Shown here piece by piece: positions 34,334 through 41,787 of a stretch of DNA of 41,787 nucleotides (its first letter is position 1; every line of letters starts with the position of its first letter). A program made the position numbers and the translations under genes. The stretch lies in the NCBI GenBank assembly GCA_036011305.1, contig DASCNA010000156.1, positions 1 through 41,787 of the forward strand, written 5' to 3'. The notes beneath the pieces were generated by a model. It was not told the DNA's origin, did not search any database, and was given only the letters and a program-made list of their open reading frames with translations. This DNA comes from DASCNA01 sp036011305. GTDB taxonomy: Bacteria > Verrucomicrobiota > Lentisphaeria > Victivallales > GWF2-38-69.

Positions 34334-35833
34334 ATGAGTACTGAACAAACGTTCATGAAAAAATCAGTAAAGTATCCAATTATGTACATGGCTATTTATT
34401 TAGCTATACAGATGTTCTTTTTGTACAATGTGATATTTTTCGGTGTTTACGATCTAGGTAAATCAAATGACTGGGGAAGTTTCATTGTTGCAGTTATTTG
34501 GGGTATGGGGAATATACTTCCAATATTTGTAATTAAATTGTCAGATAAGTGGGGCTATAAGGAGTCATTAATTGTTGCTGGGATACTACAGTTTCTAGGA
34601 TTTTATTTAATGTCTCTGGGCAGTGTTACTACACTGCTTGTTGGTGCTTCGATGTTTGGTGCAAGTATGGTGCTTGCAGTTTCTCAGAACTATGTTGTAA
34701 TGTCCAATACTATGAAAGGCGAATATAAAGGGCGTTTTAATATATTCCTGCTTTCTTATGCTTTAATGAATGCAACTTCGTTTGTTACGGGTGTAATATC
34801 AGGGTTTGCTCCTGAGATTGGGTATGCAAATGTTTTTAGAATTGGCGCTGTCTTTTCAGCTATTATTTTAGTTTATGTGCTTATATTCTATAATAGAGCT
34901 GTTACATTTGAAGGTTCTCAATCATGGAAAATGGCTACTAGGCCTAAAAAAGATAAACTTGCTGGTTTTTGTAAACTGTTATGTTTAGGTATCGTTACAA
35001 CGATTGTAATTTATTTACTATGTCGTGTAGCTCCGATTATCAATATTGTAATTAATGCTTCTGTTGTTTGTACTATTTTATTTGTAATATTCCTAGCAAT
35101 TAAATATAAGGGCTCGGCCAGAAAAAAAATCATTGTATTCCTGGTTTTAAGTATAATTTCAATGATATTCTGGACCGGTTACAATATGTACACAAGTACA
35201 GCTTTTTCATCTATTCTTGACTCAGCAACAGCACTTCATCACTTAACTCCTCAATGGGGTCTATCAATGGATCCGTTTGTAATAATACTGTTTGGTATAT
35301 TCTTATCAATAATATTTATGAAGCTGGAAAAGAAAGGAATCCATTTCAACGCATTGATGAGAATTTTAATTGGATTATTTATCTTATCACTCGGTATGTT
35401 TACAGTTGTTATTGGTTTTCATGCAGGAGATTTTTCTAAAATCAATATTGCATGGATGATGATTGCGATAGGTATTTGCGGTTTCGGTGAGATCTTTATA
35501 GGTCCCGTCGCTACAGCAGTTGCAGGCCAGTGTTCTACAGAAGGACTTGAAGGCGTATTCATTGCTATAGGTTTTATTATAGTAGGCGGAACAGGAGCTA
35601 CAGCTGCCTTGCTAAATGAATGGATGCTGAAAACTGGGCCTACTCTTTTGGATAAAACACATCATATGAGCTTTGTTATTGGAGTTTTCGCTCTCATAGC
35701 TTTAGGTGGAGCAATAGTTATGGCTATATTATATAAACCAATGACAAGAGCAGCAGGATTTGGTAGATTCAGAACTAAAGGGAAAAAATTTGTAAGAGTA
35801 GCAGGAACTAAAAAAGCAGGTTGCGTAAATTAG
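34334..35833 (+). CDS. MFS transporter, distant POT-like, copy 1
   Basis: 499 residues, probably 12-14 helices. N-terminus MSTEQTFMKKSVKYP. Features: KLSDKWGYKESLIVAGILQ (motif A equivalent), ASMVLAVSQNYVVMSN in TM4, FWTGYNMYTSTAFSSILDS (similar to the FWxxxEQxxSS-type TM7 of peptide transporters), and IGPVATAVAGQCSTEGLEG in the late helices. Overall order recalls POT/PTR proton-coupled transporters, but the classic ExxER is not seen, so the substrate class is open. Ribosome site AAAGGGGAT. It is divergent from the HTH protein. A close paralogue, copy 2, follows at 36252; the two share stretches of identical DNA at the start, at about TM7 and at the end, with third-position changes elsewhere. 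Confidence 0.82.
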   Translation: MSTEQTFMKKSVKYPIMYMAIYLAIQMFFLYNVIFFGVYDLGKSNDWGSFIVAVIWGMGNILPIFVIKLSDKWGYKESLIVAGILQFLGFYLMSLGSVTTLLVGASMFGASMVLAVSQNYVVMSNTMKGEYKGRFNIFLLSYALMNATSFVTGVISGFAPEIGYANVFRIGAVFSAIILVYVLIFYNRAVTFEGSQSWKMATRPKKDKLAGFCKLLCLGIVTTIVIYLLCRVAPIINIVINASVVCTILFVIFLAIKYKGSARKKIIVFLVLSIISMIFWTGYNMYTSTAFSSILDSATALHHLTPQWGLSMDPFVIILFGIFLSIIFMKLEKKGIHFNALMRILIGLFILSLGMFTVVIGFHAGDFSKINIAWMMIAIGICGFGEIFIGPVATAVAGQCSTEGLEGVFIAIGFIIVGGTGATAALLNEWMLKTGPTLLDKTHHMSFVIGVFALIALGGAIVMAILYKPMTRAAGFGRFRTKGKKFVRVAGTKKAGCVN

Positions 35834-35841
35834 AATGTTTC

Positions 35842-35867
35842 TTGAGATTCATGTAGATGAATCTCAA
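35842..35867. repeat. 11-bp perfect hairpin after transporter copy 1
   Basis: TTGAGATTCAT (35842-35852) / ATGAATCTCAA (35857-35867), loop GTAG, no T-run. It lies 18 bp before the main terminator and could be a 3' stabilising hairpin or a regulator site. Confidence 0.5.
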
Positions 35868-35884
35868 CTACAATAAATTAAAAG

Positions 35885-35924
35885 CAGCTGTATCAAAAAT
35901 AATTTTGATACAGCTGTTTTGTTT
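35885..35924 (+). terminator. Strong Rho-independent terminator after transporter copy 1
   Basis: CAGCTGTATCAAAA (35885-35898) / TTTTGATACAGCTG (35903-35916), 14 perfect pairs, loop ATAA, then TTTTGTTT. The right edge touches the regulator remnant. Confidence 0.9.
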
Positions 35925-36019
35925 ATATTTTTGTTAAGCTCAGAAATATATCTTATAATTGTTATTTCTGAGTTCTTTGTCTGAACTAGTGCTTCGCATA
36001 ATGTTATCCGATGTTTCAG
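35921..36019 (-). pseudogene. Remnant of a second membrane-tethered HTH regulator gene (HTH segment only)
   Basis: Read on the minus strand from 36019, 33 codons align without gaps to residues 2-34 of the HTH protein (34131 leftwards): 21 of 33 residues match, including H-IT, SEITI, RYI and the closing NKNIN. There is no ATG, GTG or TTG in frame upstream before a stop, the Trp of HWIT is Arg, an Arg of the recognition helix is Ile, and the coding part ends by running into the terminator of transporter copy 1; the linker, TM and coiled coil are gone. So it is the decayed twin left by a tandem duplication of the regulator-transporter unit. Confidence 0.8.
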
Positions 36020-36033
36020 TATATAAAAGTTTA

Positions 36034-36065
36034 ATGATATGTCACATGATATGTCATTATATCAT
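36034..36065. promoter_or_regulatory. ATGATAT/ATATCAT boxes upstream of transporter copy 2
   Basis: ATGATAT at 36034-36040 and 36046-36052 and inverted ATATCAT at 36059-36065, matching the box order and 12-bp spacing before copy 1. The boxes are kept although the adjacent regulator gene is lost, so control in trans by the intact HTH protein is plausible. Confidence 0.6.
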
Positions 36066-36234
36066 CGCTTTAAGTTATTTTAAATAAAGTACTTGAATGA
36101 TTTTAAAACAATTATATATTTATTGTGCTATTACTAAATAATTGAATAAAAAATATATTTGATATTTATAGATTTCTAAGGTTTCAATGTGTAAAAGGGC
36201 ATTTTTTTATAATAATGCGTTTTGGAAAAATTAA

Positions 36235-36245
36235 GGGGGGGGGGG
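36235..36245 (+). repeat. 11-G homopolymer at the ribosome site of transporter copy 2
   Basis: Eleven consecutive Gs end 6 bases before ATG 36252, exactly where copy 1 has a short AAAGGGGAT. In AT-rich DNA such a run is highly prone to length change by slipped-strand mispairing. A change of length would alter ribosome-site strength or spacing, or promoter spacing. Confidence 0.85.
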
Positions 36246-36251
36246 ATTAAA

Positions 36252-37751
36252 ATGAGTACTGAACAGACGTTCATGAAAAAATCAGTAAAGTATCCAATCA
36301 TATATATGGCTATTTATATAGCTATTCAGACTTTTTTTCTTATCAATGTGATATTTTTCGGTGTTTATGATTTAGGAAAATCAAATGACTGGGGAAGCTT
36401 TATTGTAGCTGTGGTCTGGGGAATGGGTAATATTCTGCCGATACTTGTTATTAAATTATCTGACAGGTGGGGGTATAGAGAATCATTAATAGTTGCAGGT
36501 ATTTTGCAGATTTGCGGTTTTTATTTAATGACTTTAAACAGCGTTCCGACACTGCTAATCGGAGCTTCTATGTTTGGTGCGAGTATGGTTCTTGCTGTTT
36601 CCCAAAATTACGTAGTAATGTCTAATACAATGAACGCTGAATATAAAGGTCGTTTTAATATATTTTTACTTTCCTACGCTCTTATGAATGCCACTGCTTT
36701 TGTTACAGCTATAATATCAGGATTTGCACCTGAAATTGGTTATGTCAATGTATTTAGAATCGGTGGTTTATGTTCAGCAGTTGTTTTAGCATATGTGCTT
36801 TTCTTCTATAATAGAGTAGAAACATTTGAGGGTTCTCAGTCATGGAAAATGGGCAACAGACCTAAGAAGGAGAAACTTGCCGGTTTTTGGAAACTTTTTT
36901 GCGTTGGCATTATATGTACAGCAGTTATATATTTATTTTGCCTTATAGCACCGTTGATGAATATAATAATTATTATTTCTGTAATATGTACAATATTATT
37001 CATAATATTTTTAGCAGTAAAATATAAAGGTTTAGCAAGAAAGAAAATTATAGTATTTTTAGTTTTGAGTATAATTTCCATGATATTCTGGACTGGGTAT
37101 AATATGTATACAAGTACAGCTTTTTCATCTATTCTTGACTCTTCTACAGCCCTTCATAATCTAACGCCGCAATGGGCTCTTAGTATGGATGCGCTTGTAA
37201 TAATTCTTTTTGGTGTATTTTTTTCAATAATATTCATGAAACTGGAAAAGAAAGGAATCCATTTCAATGCACTTATGAGAATTTTAATTGGATTATTAAT
37301 TTTAGCGCTTGGAATGTTCATTGTTGTCATTGGATTTCACATAGACGATTTTGCAAAAATCAATATTTTATGGATGATGGTAGCTATTTTTATTTGCGGT
37401 TTTGGGGAAATATTTATAGGGCCTGTTGCCACAGCTGTTGCAGGTCAGTGTTCAACTGAAGGTTTAGAAGGTGTATTTATTGCTATAGGTTTTATTATTG
37501 TCGGCGGAACAGGGTCTACCGCTGCTTTGTTTAATGAATGGATGCTGAATACAGGACCTACACTTTTAGATAGAACACATCATATGAGTTATGTAATTGG
37601 TATATTCGGTTTTATAGCGTTGGCTGGTGCTATTATAATGGCTATTCTGTATAAACCTATGACTAAAGCTGCAGGATTTGGTAGATTCAGAACTAAAGGG
37701 AAAAAATTTACAAGAGTTGCAGGCAGTAAAAAAGCAGGTCGAGTAAATTAA
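36252..37751 (+). CDS. MFS transporter, distant POT-like, copy 2
   Basis: 499 residues from ATG 36252. The frame extends to a TTG at 36222 through the G-tract, but the ATG matches the copy 1 start (MSTEQTFMKKSVKYP) and lies at ribosome-site distance. It is the same length and topology as copy 1 with conserved TM4 (ASMVLAVSQNYVVMSN), TM7 (FWTGYNMYTSTAFSSILDS) and the end (GFGRFRTKGKKF). Changes cluster in a few helices (for example GFCKLLCLGI versus GFWKLFCVGI) and at third codon positions, so both copies appear to be under selection. Its expression may be switched by the G-tract and controlled by the HTH protein through the upstream boxes (inference). It ends in its own terminator. Confidence 0.82.
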   Translation: MSTEQTFMKKSVKYPIIYMAIYIAIQTFFLINVIFFGVYDLGKSNDWGSFIVAVVWGMGNILPILVIKLSDRWGYRESLIVAGILQICGFYLMTLNSVPTLLIGASMFGASMVLAVSQNYVVMSNTMNAEYKGRFNIFLLSYALMNATAFVTAIISGFAPEIGYVNVFRIGGLCSAVVLAYVLFFYNRVETFEGSQSWKMGNRPKKEKLAGFWKLFCVGIICTAVIYLFCLIAPLMNIIIIISVICTILFIIFLAVKYKGLARKKIIVFLVLSIISMIFWTGYNMYTSTAFSSILDSSTALHNLTPQWALSMDALVIILFGVFFSIIFMKLEKKGIHFNALMRILIGLLILALGMFIVVIGFHIDDFAKINILWMMVAIFICGFGEIFIGPVATAVAGQCSTEGLEGVFIAIGFIIVGGTGSTAALFNEWMLNTGPTLLDRTHHMSYVIGIFGFIALAGAIIMAILYKPMTKAAGFGRFRTKGKKFTRVAGSKKAGRVN

Positions 37752-37768
37752 AATTTTTAGAATAATAT

Positions 37769-37808
37769 AAAGGCTGTATTAAAAAAAAATGATACGGCCT
37801 TTTGTTTT
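37769..37808 (+). terminator. Rho-independent terminator after transporter copy 2
   Basis: AAAGGCTGTAT (37769-37779) / ATACGGCCTTT (37792-37802), one T-G wobble, A-rich loop, then TTTGTTTT. It is unlike the terminator of copy 1, so the duplicated unit did not include it or it has diverged. Confidence 0.8.
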
Positions 37809-38079
37809 ATTTATAATTATTCCACAAACAACTAACTAATTATCTACCTTTAGTTTATGTAAAAATCAGGTATTTCTTCTCTTATTTCGGGCTTAATTTA
37901 TTATCCAGTTAATATGATTTATTTGATACCGTTTACTTGTATTTTATCTGTTTTGGTATTAAATATTAGGCTTGGTTTTGGAAATTTAATAGGCAAATCA
38001 ATGTCTAATAATTCTACAGGGAATATATCAAACTAATCAGTAGTAATATCTGTTTTGAAATGATTTGTGAGGGAGAATT
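37809..38079. other. Intergenic region before the hybrid kinase
   Basis: No gene or clear operator seen in about 270 bp after the terminator. GAGGGAG (38069-38075) at its right end is the ribosome site of the kinase gene. Confidence 0.5.
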
Positions 38080-41000
38080 TTGAACATATTTAATAATATA
38101 TCTATTAAAAGTAGAATGAATATTCTATTTTTAATTACACTGCTTCTTTTTATTATTTACGGCGCTTTTACCATACTTCAGATGGATAAACTCTTCAATT
38201 TGACAAGAGGAATTTATGAACATCCGTTACGTGTATCCAATGCAGCATTGGAAGTTAACATGGATATTATAAAAACTGACAAATCTCTATGGAATATTGT
38301 TTTTGCTCAGAATAATTCAGAAATGGTTAAAGCAATCAATGAGGAAAATATTTACGAAAAAAAAATTATAGCCAATTTAAAAATAATTAAAGAGTATATC
38401 AAAGGCAGTGATGGGGCAAACATTTCAAATAGAACAGAGAAAGAGTTTGCCGAATGGAAAGTCATCAGGGATAAAATTATCAACTTAGCTAAATCAGGAA
38501 ACAAAAACGAGGCTTTGAGATTGCTTTATAGCTCGGATACGATGCTTGTAAATAGATTTGAAGATGAAGCACAGGCGTTGAATGCTCATGCTAGGCAAAA
38601 AGCAGATGAATTTATGAATGCATCTGCCAGGCTTCATGAATATACAATTAGAGATATTATTATATTTATTCTTTTTGTAGCATGTATGACAGGTTTTATT
38701 TCGTTTTTTATTATAAAAAGTACACTTTCAAATGTAAAAGAATTGAAAAATGTAATGTCTAAAATCTCTAAAACCGGTGAGCTTATAAAGGCAAAAATAA
38801 GAGGTAAAAATGAAATTTCAGAAATGTCAGAGAATTTTAATATTCTTATAGGTAAGCTTCAAAATCAGTTTTGGATCAGAGATGGACAGAATTTAATAAA
38901 TAATGCTTTATCAGGTGATTTATCCTATGAGAATATATTTCAAAGAAGTCTAAAATTTTTATCACAATATACAGAAGTTAATTATGGTTCAATATATTCA
39001 TACAACAATAAAACTTCCATATGCACGTTGATGTCCAGCTTTAATTATCCTGTAAGTAGTTCTTTGGTGGATTATTATGAAATTGGTGATGGCTACGTAG
39101 GAAAAACAGCTTTAAATAAAACCTCTCTGCTGACTGATAGAATATCTGCTGATAATAATATTAGAGAATATTTCTACATTGTACCTATGATCCATGAAAA
39201 AGAACTTTTTGGTGTTATCGAATTGGTATACAAAGATGAATTGAATGATTCTCTTATAGAGCATATCGATAATTCTGCTGTAATAACTGGAATGTATTTA
39301 CATATTGCCAAAAGGAATGAAATAAAACGAACTTTGGAAATAACTGAAAATTCCAATAAACAACTTAAGAGCGAAAAAAATGTGGCCGAGAAAGCAACTG
39401 AAGCCAAAAGTATATTTCTTGCTAATATGAGCCATGAAATACGTACTCCAATGAATGCAATAATAGGTTTAACCAGTCTGCTTTTTGATACTAAGCTTAC
39501 TGTAGAACAGAGGGAATATTTAGACACTATTAATAAGAGTGGAAATTCACTGCTCAAGATTATTAATGATATTCTTGATTTTTCAAAAATTGAAGCAGGT
39601 AAAATAGAACTTGAGGTCAAAGCATTTAACCTAATAGAATTAATAGAAAATGCATTGGATTTAATGGTTGTAAAAGCACATGTAAAGAGTAACGAAATAG
39701 GTGTTATTTTTGATCCTGATTTACCTTTATATTATATTAATGATTCAACAAGACTGCTCCAGATATTCGTAAATTTACTAAATAATGCAATTAAATTTAC
39801 AACTAGTGGAGAAGTTATCATACATGTAACCGGTAATAAAATAATAACTGAGCATAAAGATAATAGTAAGAAACTGATAGCTGAAAATAAAAAGGATCAA
39901 TATGAATTACACTTCACTGTAAGTGATTCCGGCATAGGTATTCCTAAAAATAAACTTGGTTGTCTTTTTAAAGCTTTCAGTCAGGTTGACGCTGCGTCCA
40001 CACGTGGATATGGCGGAACAGGACTTGGGTTGATTATCTCTAAACGATTGAGTGAATTAATGGGTGGAAACATGTGGGTTGAAAGTGTAGAAGGCAAAGG
40101 TACAAAATTTCATTTTACAATTAAAGCATTTAAGCATGAGTGTAATCAGCCTGTTTATATTAATCATAATCAACCTTTATTAAAAGGGAAAAAGATTCTT
40201 GTAGCAGATATTAATGGTATAAACAGTAATTTTATTGTTTCTCAGTTAAAATCATGGGGAATGGAAACAAAAGTTGCAAATACAAAGACAGATATTATTG
40301 ATTTATTTAAAAAAAATGAATTATTTGATATGGCAGTGTATGACGTTAGGCTTGGAAAAGGATATGGATGTGAATTAATTGATGAAATAAGAGAAATTAA
40401 ATCTTCTAAACCGCTTCCTTTGGTGATGTTATGTTCTAAGTTTGATAGAGACAAAATTGACGATATTGAAAAATTAGCTGTTTGTTTAGCCAAACCTGTT
40501 AAAATATCAACGCTTTATAAGACTTTAATTGATATTTTTAGTGAAAACATTACTGTGAGCAGTAAGAACATTATACAAAAAAATACAATAACACCTATAT
40601 TTGATTCAACAGTTGGAGAGAATTATCCACTTAAAATTTTATTAGCAGATGATAATTCGACAAATCAAATGCTGGCTTTGAGATTTTTGCAGAGATTAGG
40701 GTATAATGCTGATGTTGTTGCAAATGGGATAGAGGTACTTGAAGCTTTGGAGCTTAACTCATATGATTTAATCTTTATGGACGTTCAGATGCCTGAAATG
40801 GATGGTATTGATTCAACTTATTATATACGAAAGAAATGGTCAGAAAATGATGGGCCCTATATCATTGCAATGACAGCAAGTGCCATGTTTGGAGATAAAG
40901 AGAGATGCATTGAAGTAGGAATGAATGACTATATCAGTAAGCCTATAAATATTGATGAATTTGTAAATGCATTGAAAAAATGTTATTTGCATATTACTTC

Positions 41001-41439
41001 ACTAAAGGTTAATAATTCTTCTGAAAGTAAAATAAATGATCCTGCAGAAGCTCAAAACGATACTAAACCTTTAGAAACAGCTAAACTTAAAAATCTTATG
41101 GAATTAACAGGAGATAACCAATTATTTATAAAGTTAATTAAAAGTTTCCTAGGCAGTTCACCAAATTTAATTTCAGACATGAAAAAATCTTTGAAGAGCA
41201 AAGACTTTCCTGTACTTGAAAGGGCATCTCATACATTAAAATCCGGGAGTGCTGAATTTGGTGCTGTAAATCTTAGTAATTTATGTAAAAAATTAGAACA
41301 GGTCAGTAGATCAGGTGTGAATGATAATATATTAGAACGTATTGAAGAAATAGAGAAAGAGTATTACATAGTGAGTTTTGCATTAGAGAATCTTACTAGT
41401 GAAATTGAGAGAATAAATGATGAAGATAAACGAACCTAA
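38080..41439 (+). CDS. Hybrid sensor histidine kinase with HAMP, GAF, two receivers and HPt
   Basis: 1119 residues from a TTG with a strong GAGGGAG site; the next ATG (38116) would cut the start of TM1. Order: TM1 (about 14-33), a helical periplasmic sensor (about 35-190), TM2 (about 193-213), HAMP (about 214-268), GAF (about 275-410), a coiled segment, HisKA with phospho-acceptor H452 (MSHEIRTPMNAIIGL), HATPase with NLLNNAIKF and DSGIGIP / GGTGLGL boxes, receiver 1 (about 690-815, D755, partly degenerate: the acidic pair near its start reads VADING), receiver 2 (about 845-965, D901, canonical LADDNS and MDVQMPEMDG), and HPt with H1051 (HTLKSGSAEFG). A complete internal phosphorelay, H452 to D901 to H1051, can be drawn. 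Signal unknown. The response regulator overlaps its 3' end. Confidence 0.94.
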   Translation: MNIFNNISIKSRMNILFLITLLLFIIYGAFTILQMDKLFNLTRGIYEHPLRVSNAALEVNMDIIKTDKSLWNIVFAQNNSEMVKAINEENIYEKKIIANLKIIKEYIKGSDGANISNRTEKEFAEWKVIRDKIINLAKSGNKNEALRLLYSSDTMLVNRFEDEAQALNAHARQKADEFMNASARLHEYTIRDIIIFILFVACMTGFISFFIIKSTLSNVKELKNVMSKISKTGELIKAKIRGKNEISEMSENFNILIGKLQNQFWIRDGQNLINNALSGDLSYENIFQRSLKFLSQYTEVNYGSIYSYNNKTSICTLMSSFNYPVSSSLVDYYEIGDGYVGKTALNKTSLLTDRISADNNIREYFYIVPMIHEKELFGVIELVYKDELNDSLIEHIDNSAVITGMYLHIAKRNEIKRTLEITENSNKQLKSEKNVAEKATEAKSIFLANMSHEIRTPMNAIIGLTSLLFDTKLTVEQREYLDTINKSGNSLLKIINDILDFSKIEAGKIELEVKAFNLIELIENALDLMVVKAHVKSNEIGVIFDPDLPLYYINDSTRLLQIFVNLLNNAIKFTTSGEVIIHVTGNKIITEHKDNSKKLIAENKKDQYELHFTVSDSGIGIPKNKLGCLFKAFSQVDAASTRGYGGTGLGLIISKRLSELMGGNMWVESVEGKGTKFHFTIKAFKHECNQPVYINHNQPLLKGKKILVADINGINSNFIVSQLKSWGMETKVANTKTDIIDLFKKNELFDMAVYDVRLGKGYGCELIDEIREIKSSKPLPLVMLCSKFDRDKIDDIEKLAVCLAKPVKISTLYKTLIDIFSENITVSSKNIIQKNTITPIFDSTVGENYPLKILLADDNSTNQMLALRFLQRLGYNADVVANGIEVLEALELNSYDLIFMDVQMPEMDGIDSTYYIRKKWSENDGPYIIAMTASAMFGDKERCIEVGMNDYISKPINIDEFVNALKKCYLHITSLKVNNSSESKINDPAEAQNDTKPLETAKLKNLMELTGDNQLFIKLIKSFLGSSPNLISDMKKSLKSKDFPVLERASHTLKSGSAEFGAVNLSNLCKKLEQVSRSGVNDNILERIEEIEKEYYIVSFALENLTSEIERINDEDKRT

Positions 41440-41787
41440 AAATAGGTTGAAAAATAATGAAAATCAAAATGGCCGTATATTAGTTGTCGAGGATGATGAA
41501 TTAAATAGAATTAAACTACTATTTTTTTTACAGAGATCCGGGCATGACGTAACTCTTGCAGTTGATGGTAAAGAAGCTATTTCGCTGATGAATGAGAAGA
41601 ATTTTGATTTGATTTTACTTGATATTATAATGCCTGAAATGGATGGATATCAAGTATTGGATTATATGGGCAAAAATAGTAAGCTGCTGAATTTGCCTGT
41701 GATTGTTATTTCTAGCTCAGATGAAACTGAAAGTATTGTCAAATGCATAGAAAAAGGGGCTGTTGATCATTTAATCAAACCTTTTGA
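41417..41787 (+). CDS. Response regulator, receiver domain (cut by window edge)
   Basis: Starts at ATG 41417 (or 41420), 23 bases inside the kinase gene, and runs off the window. After a 20-residue polar lead it shows RILVVEDDELNRIKLLFFLQ, the phospho-acceptor in LLDIIMPEMDGYQVLDYM, ISSSDE (Ser/Thr site), and the closing KPF Lys: a canonical receiver. What follows (output domain) is not in the window. The overlap implies translational coupling, and it is the likely target of the kinase's HPt (inference). Confidence 0.9.
   Translation, partial: MMKINEPKNRLKNNENQNGRILVVEDDELNRIKLLFFLQRSGHDVTLAVDGKEAISLMNEKNFDLILLDIIMPEMDGYQVLDYMGKNSKLLNLPVIVISSSDETESIVKCIEKGAVDHLIKPF

Noticed and set aside
35842..36065. 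Insertion sequence or transposon scar behind the transporter duplication
   Set aside because: No transposase fragment, terminal inverted repeats or target duplications were seen; tandem duplication with decay explains the repeats.
1..41787. CRISPR arrays, defence islands or prophage
   Set aside because: No regularly spaced repeats, cas, restriction, toxin-antitoxin, integrase or phage structural motifs were recognised.

Overview
The window is AT-rich, densely coded DNA from a Gram-negative bacterium with an anaerobic, fermentative character. Gram-negative is inferred from an RND efflux pump, periplasmic adaptors and a probable outer-membrane protein. Anaerobic metabolism is inferred from a selenocysteine formate dehydrogenase with NuoE/NuoF-like partners. 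The species cannot be fixed from the sequence. A eukaryote-type hexokinase, several sugar MFS transporters and a LA_2272-like surface-repeat protein would fit the PVC group (for example Lentisphaerota), but this is a low-confidence guess. No phage, insertion sequence or CRISPR array was seen.

Layout. 1-5659: an M42 peptidase cut by the left edge, release factor 2 (prfB), a secreted protein of unknown function, and a minus-strand operon (cupin, D-cysteine desulfhydrase, OYE-type flavoprotein). 5817-13622: a sugar block of three sugar-porter MFS genes, a hexokinase and a FucP/GluP-type transporter. Most of these units end in their own terminator, and several start near palindromic operator-like sites. 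The first sugar porter has an in-frame TGA at a conserved glycine. 13722-15307: tadA, a small zinc-ribbon protein and the surface-repeat protein. 15672-21078: a NuoE-like, NuoF-like, FdhA operon in which FdhA has a UGA selenocysteine codon and a clear SECIS hairpin, followed at once by the tRNA-Sec gene. 21299-29394: a NimA-like flavoprotein and two efflux clusters (an orphan adaptor with a DUF4177-like protein, and a divergent adaptor plus RND permease).

29434-37751: transporters paired with divergent regulators. An XRE-PAS-PAS regulator faces a Bcr/CflA-like MFS gene across a 12-bp inverted repeat. A membrane-anchored HTH/coiled-coil protein faces a POT-like MFS gene. This second unit has been duplicated: the second MFS copy is intact, but its regulator survives only as a 33-codon fragment of the HTH. 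The operator-like boxes remain in both copies, and the second transporter has an 11-G tract exactly at its ribosome binding site, a candidate phase-variation switch. An iron-sulfur flavoprotein between these units is frameshifted at an A-run. 38080-end: a large hybrid histidine kinase followed by an overlapping response regulator cut by the right edge.

Working together: sugars enter by MFS symport and are phosphorylated by hexokinase rather than by a PTS (inference). The Fdh/NuoEF complex links NAD(H), and perhaps ferredoxin, to formate. The most unusual features are the TGA-interrupted sugar porter in a genome that really does decode UGA as selenocysteine, and the membrane-tethered regulator with a paralogous HTH-less neighbour and a decayed duplicate.
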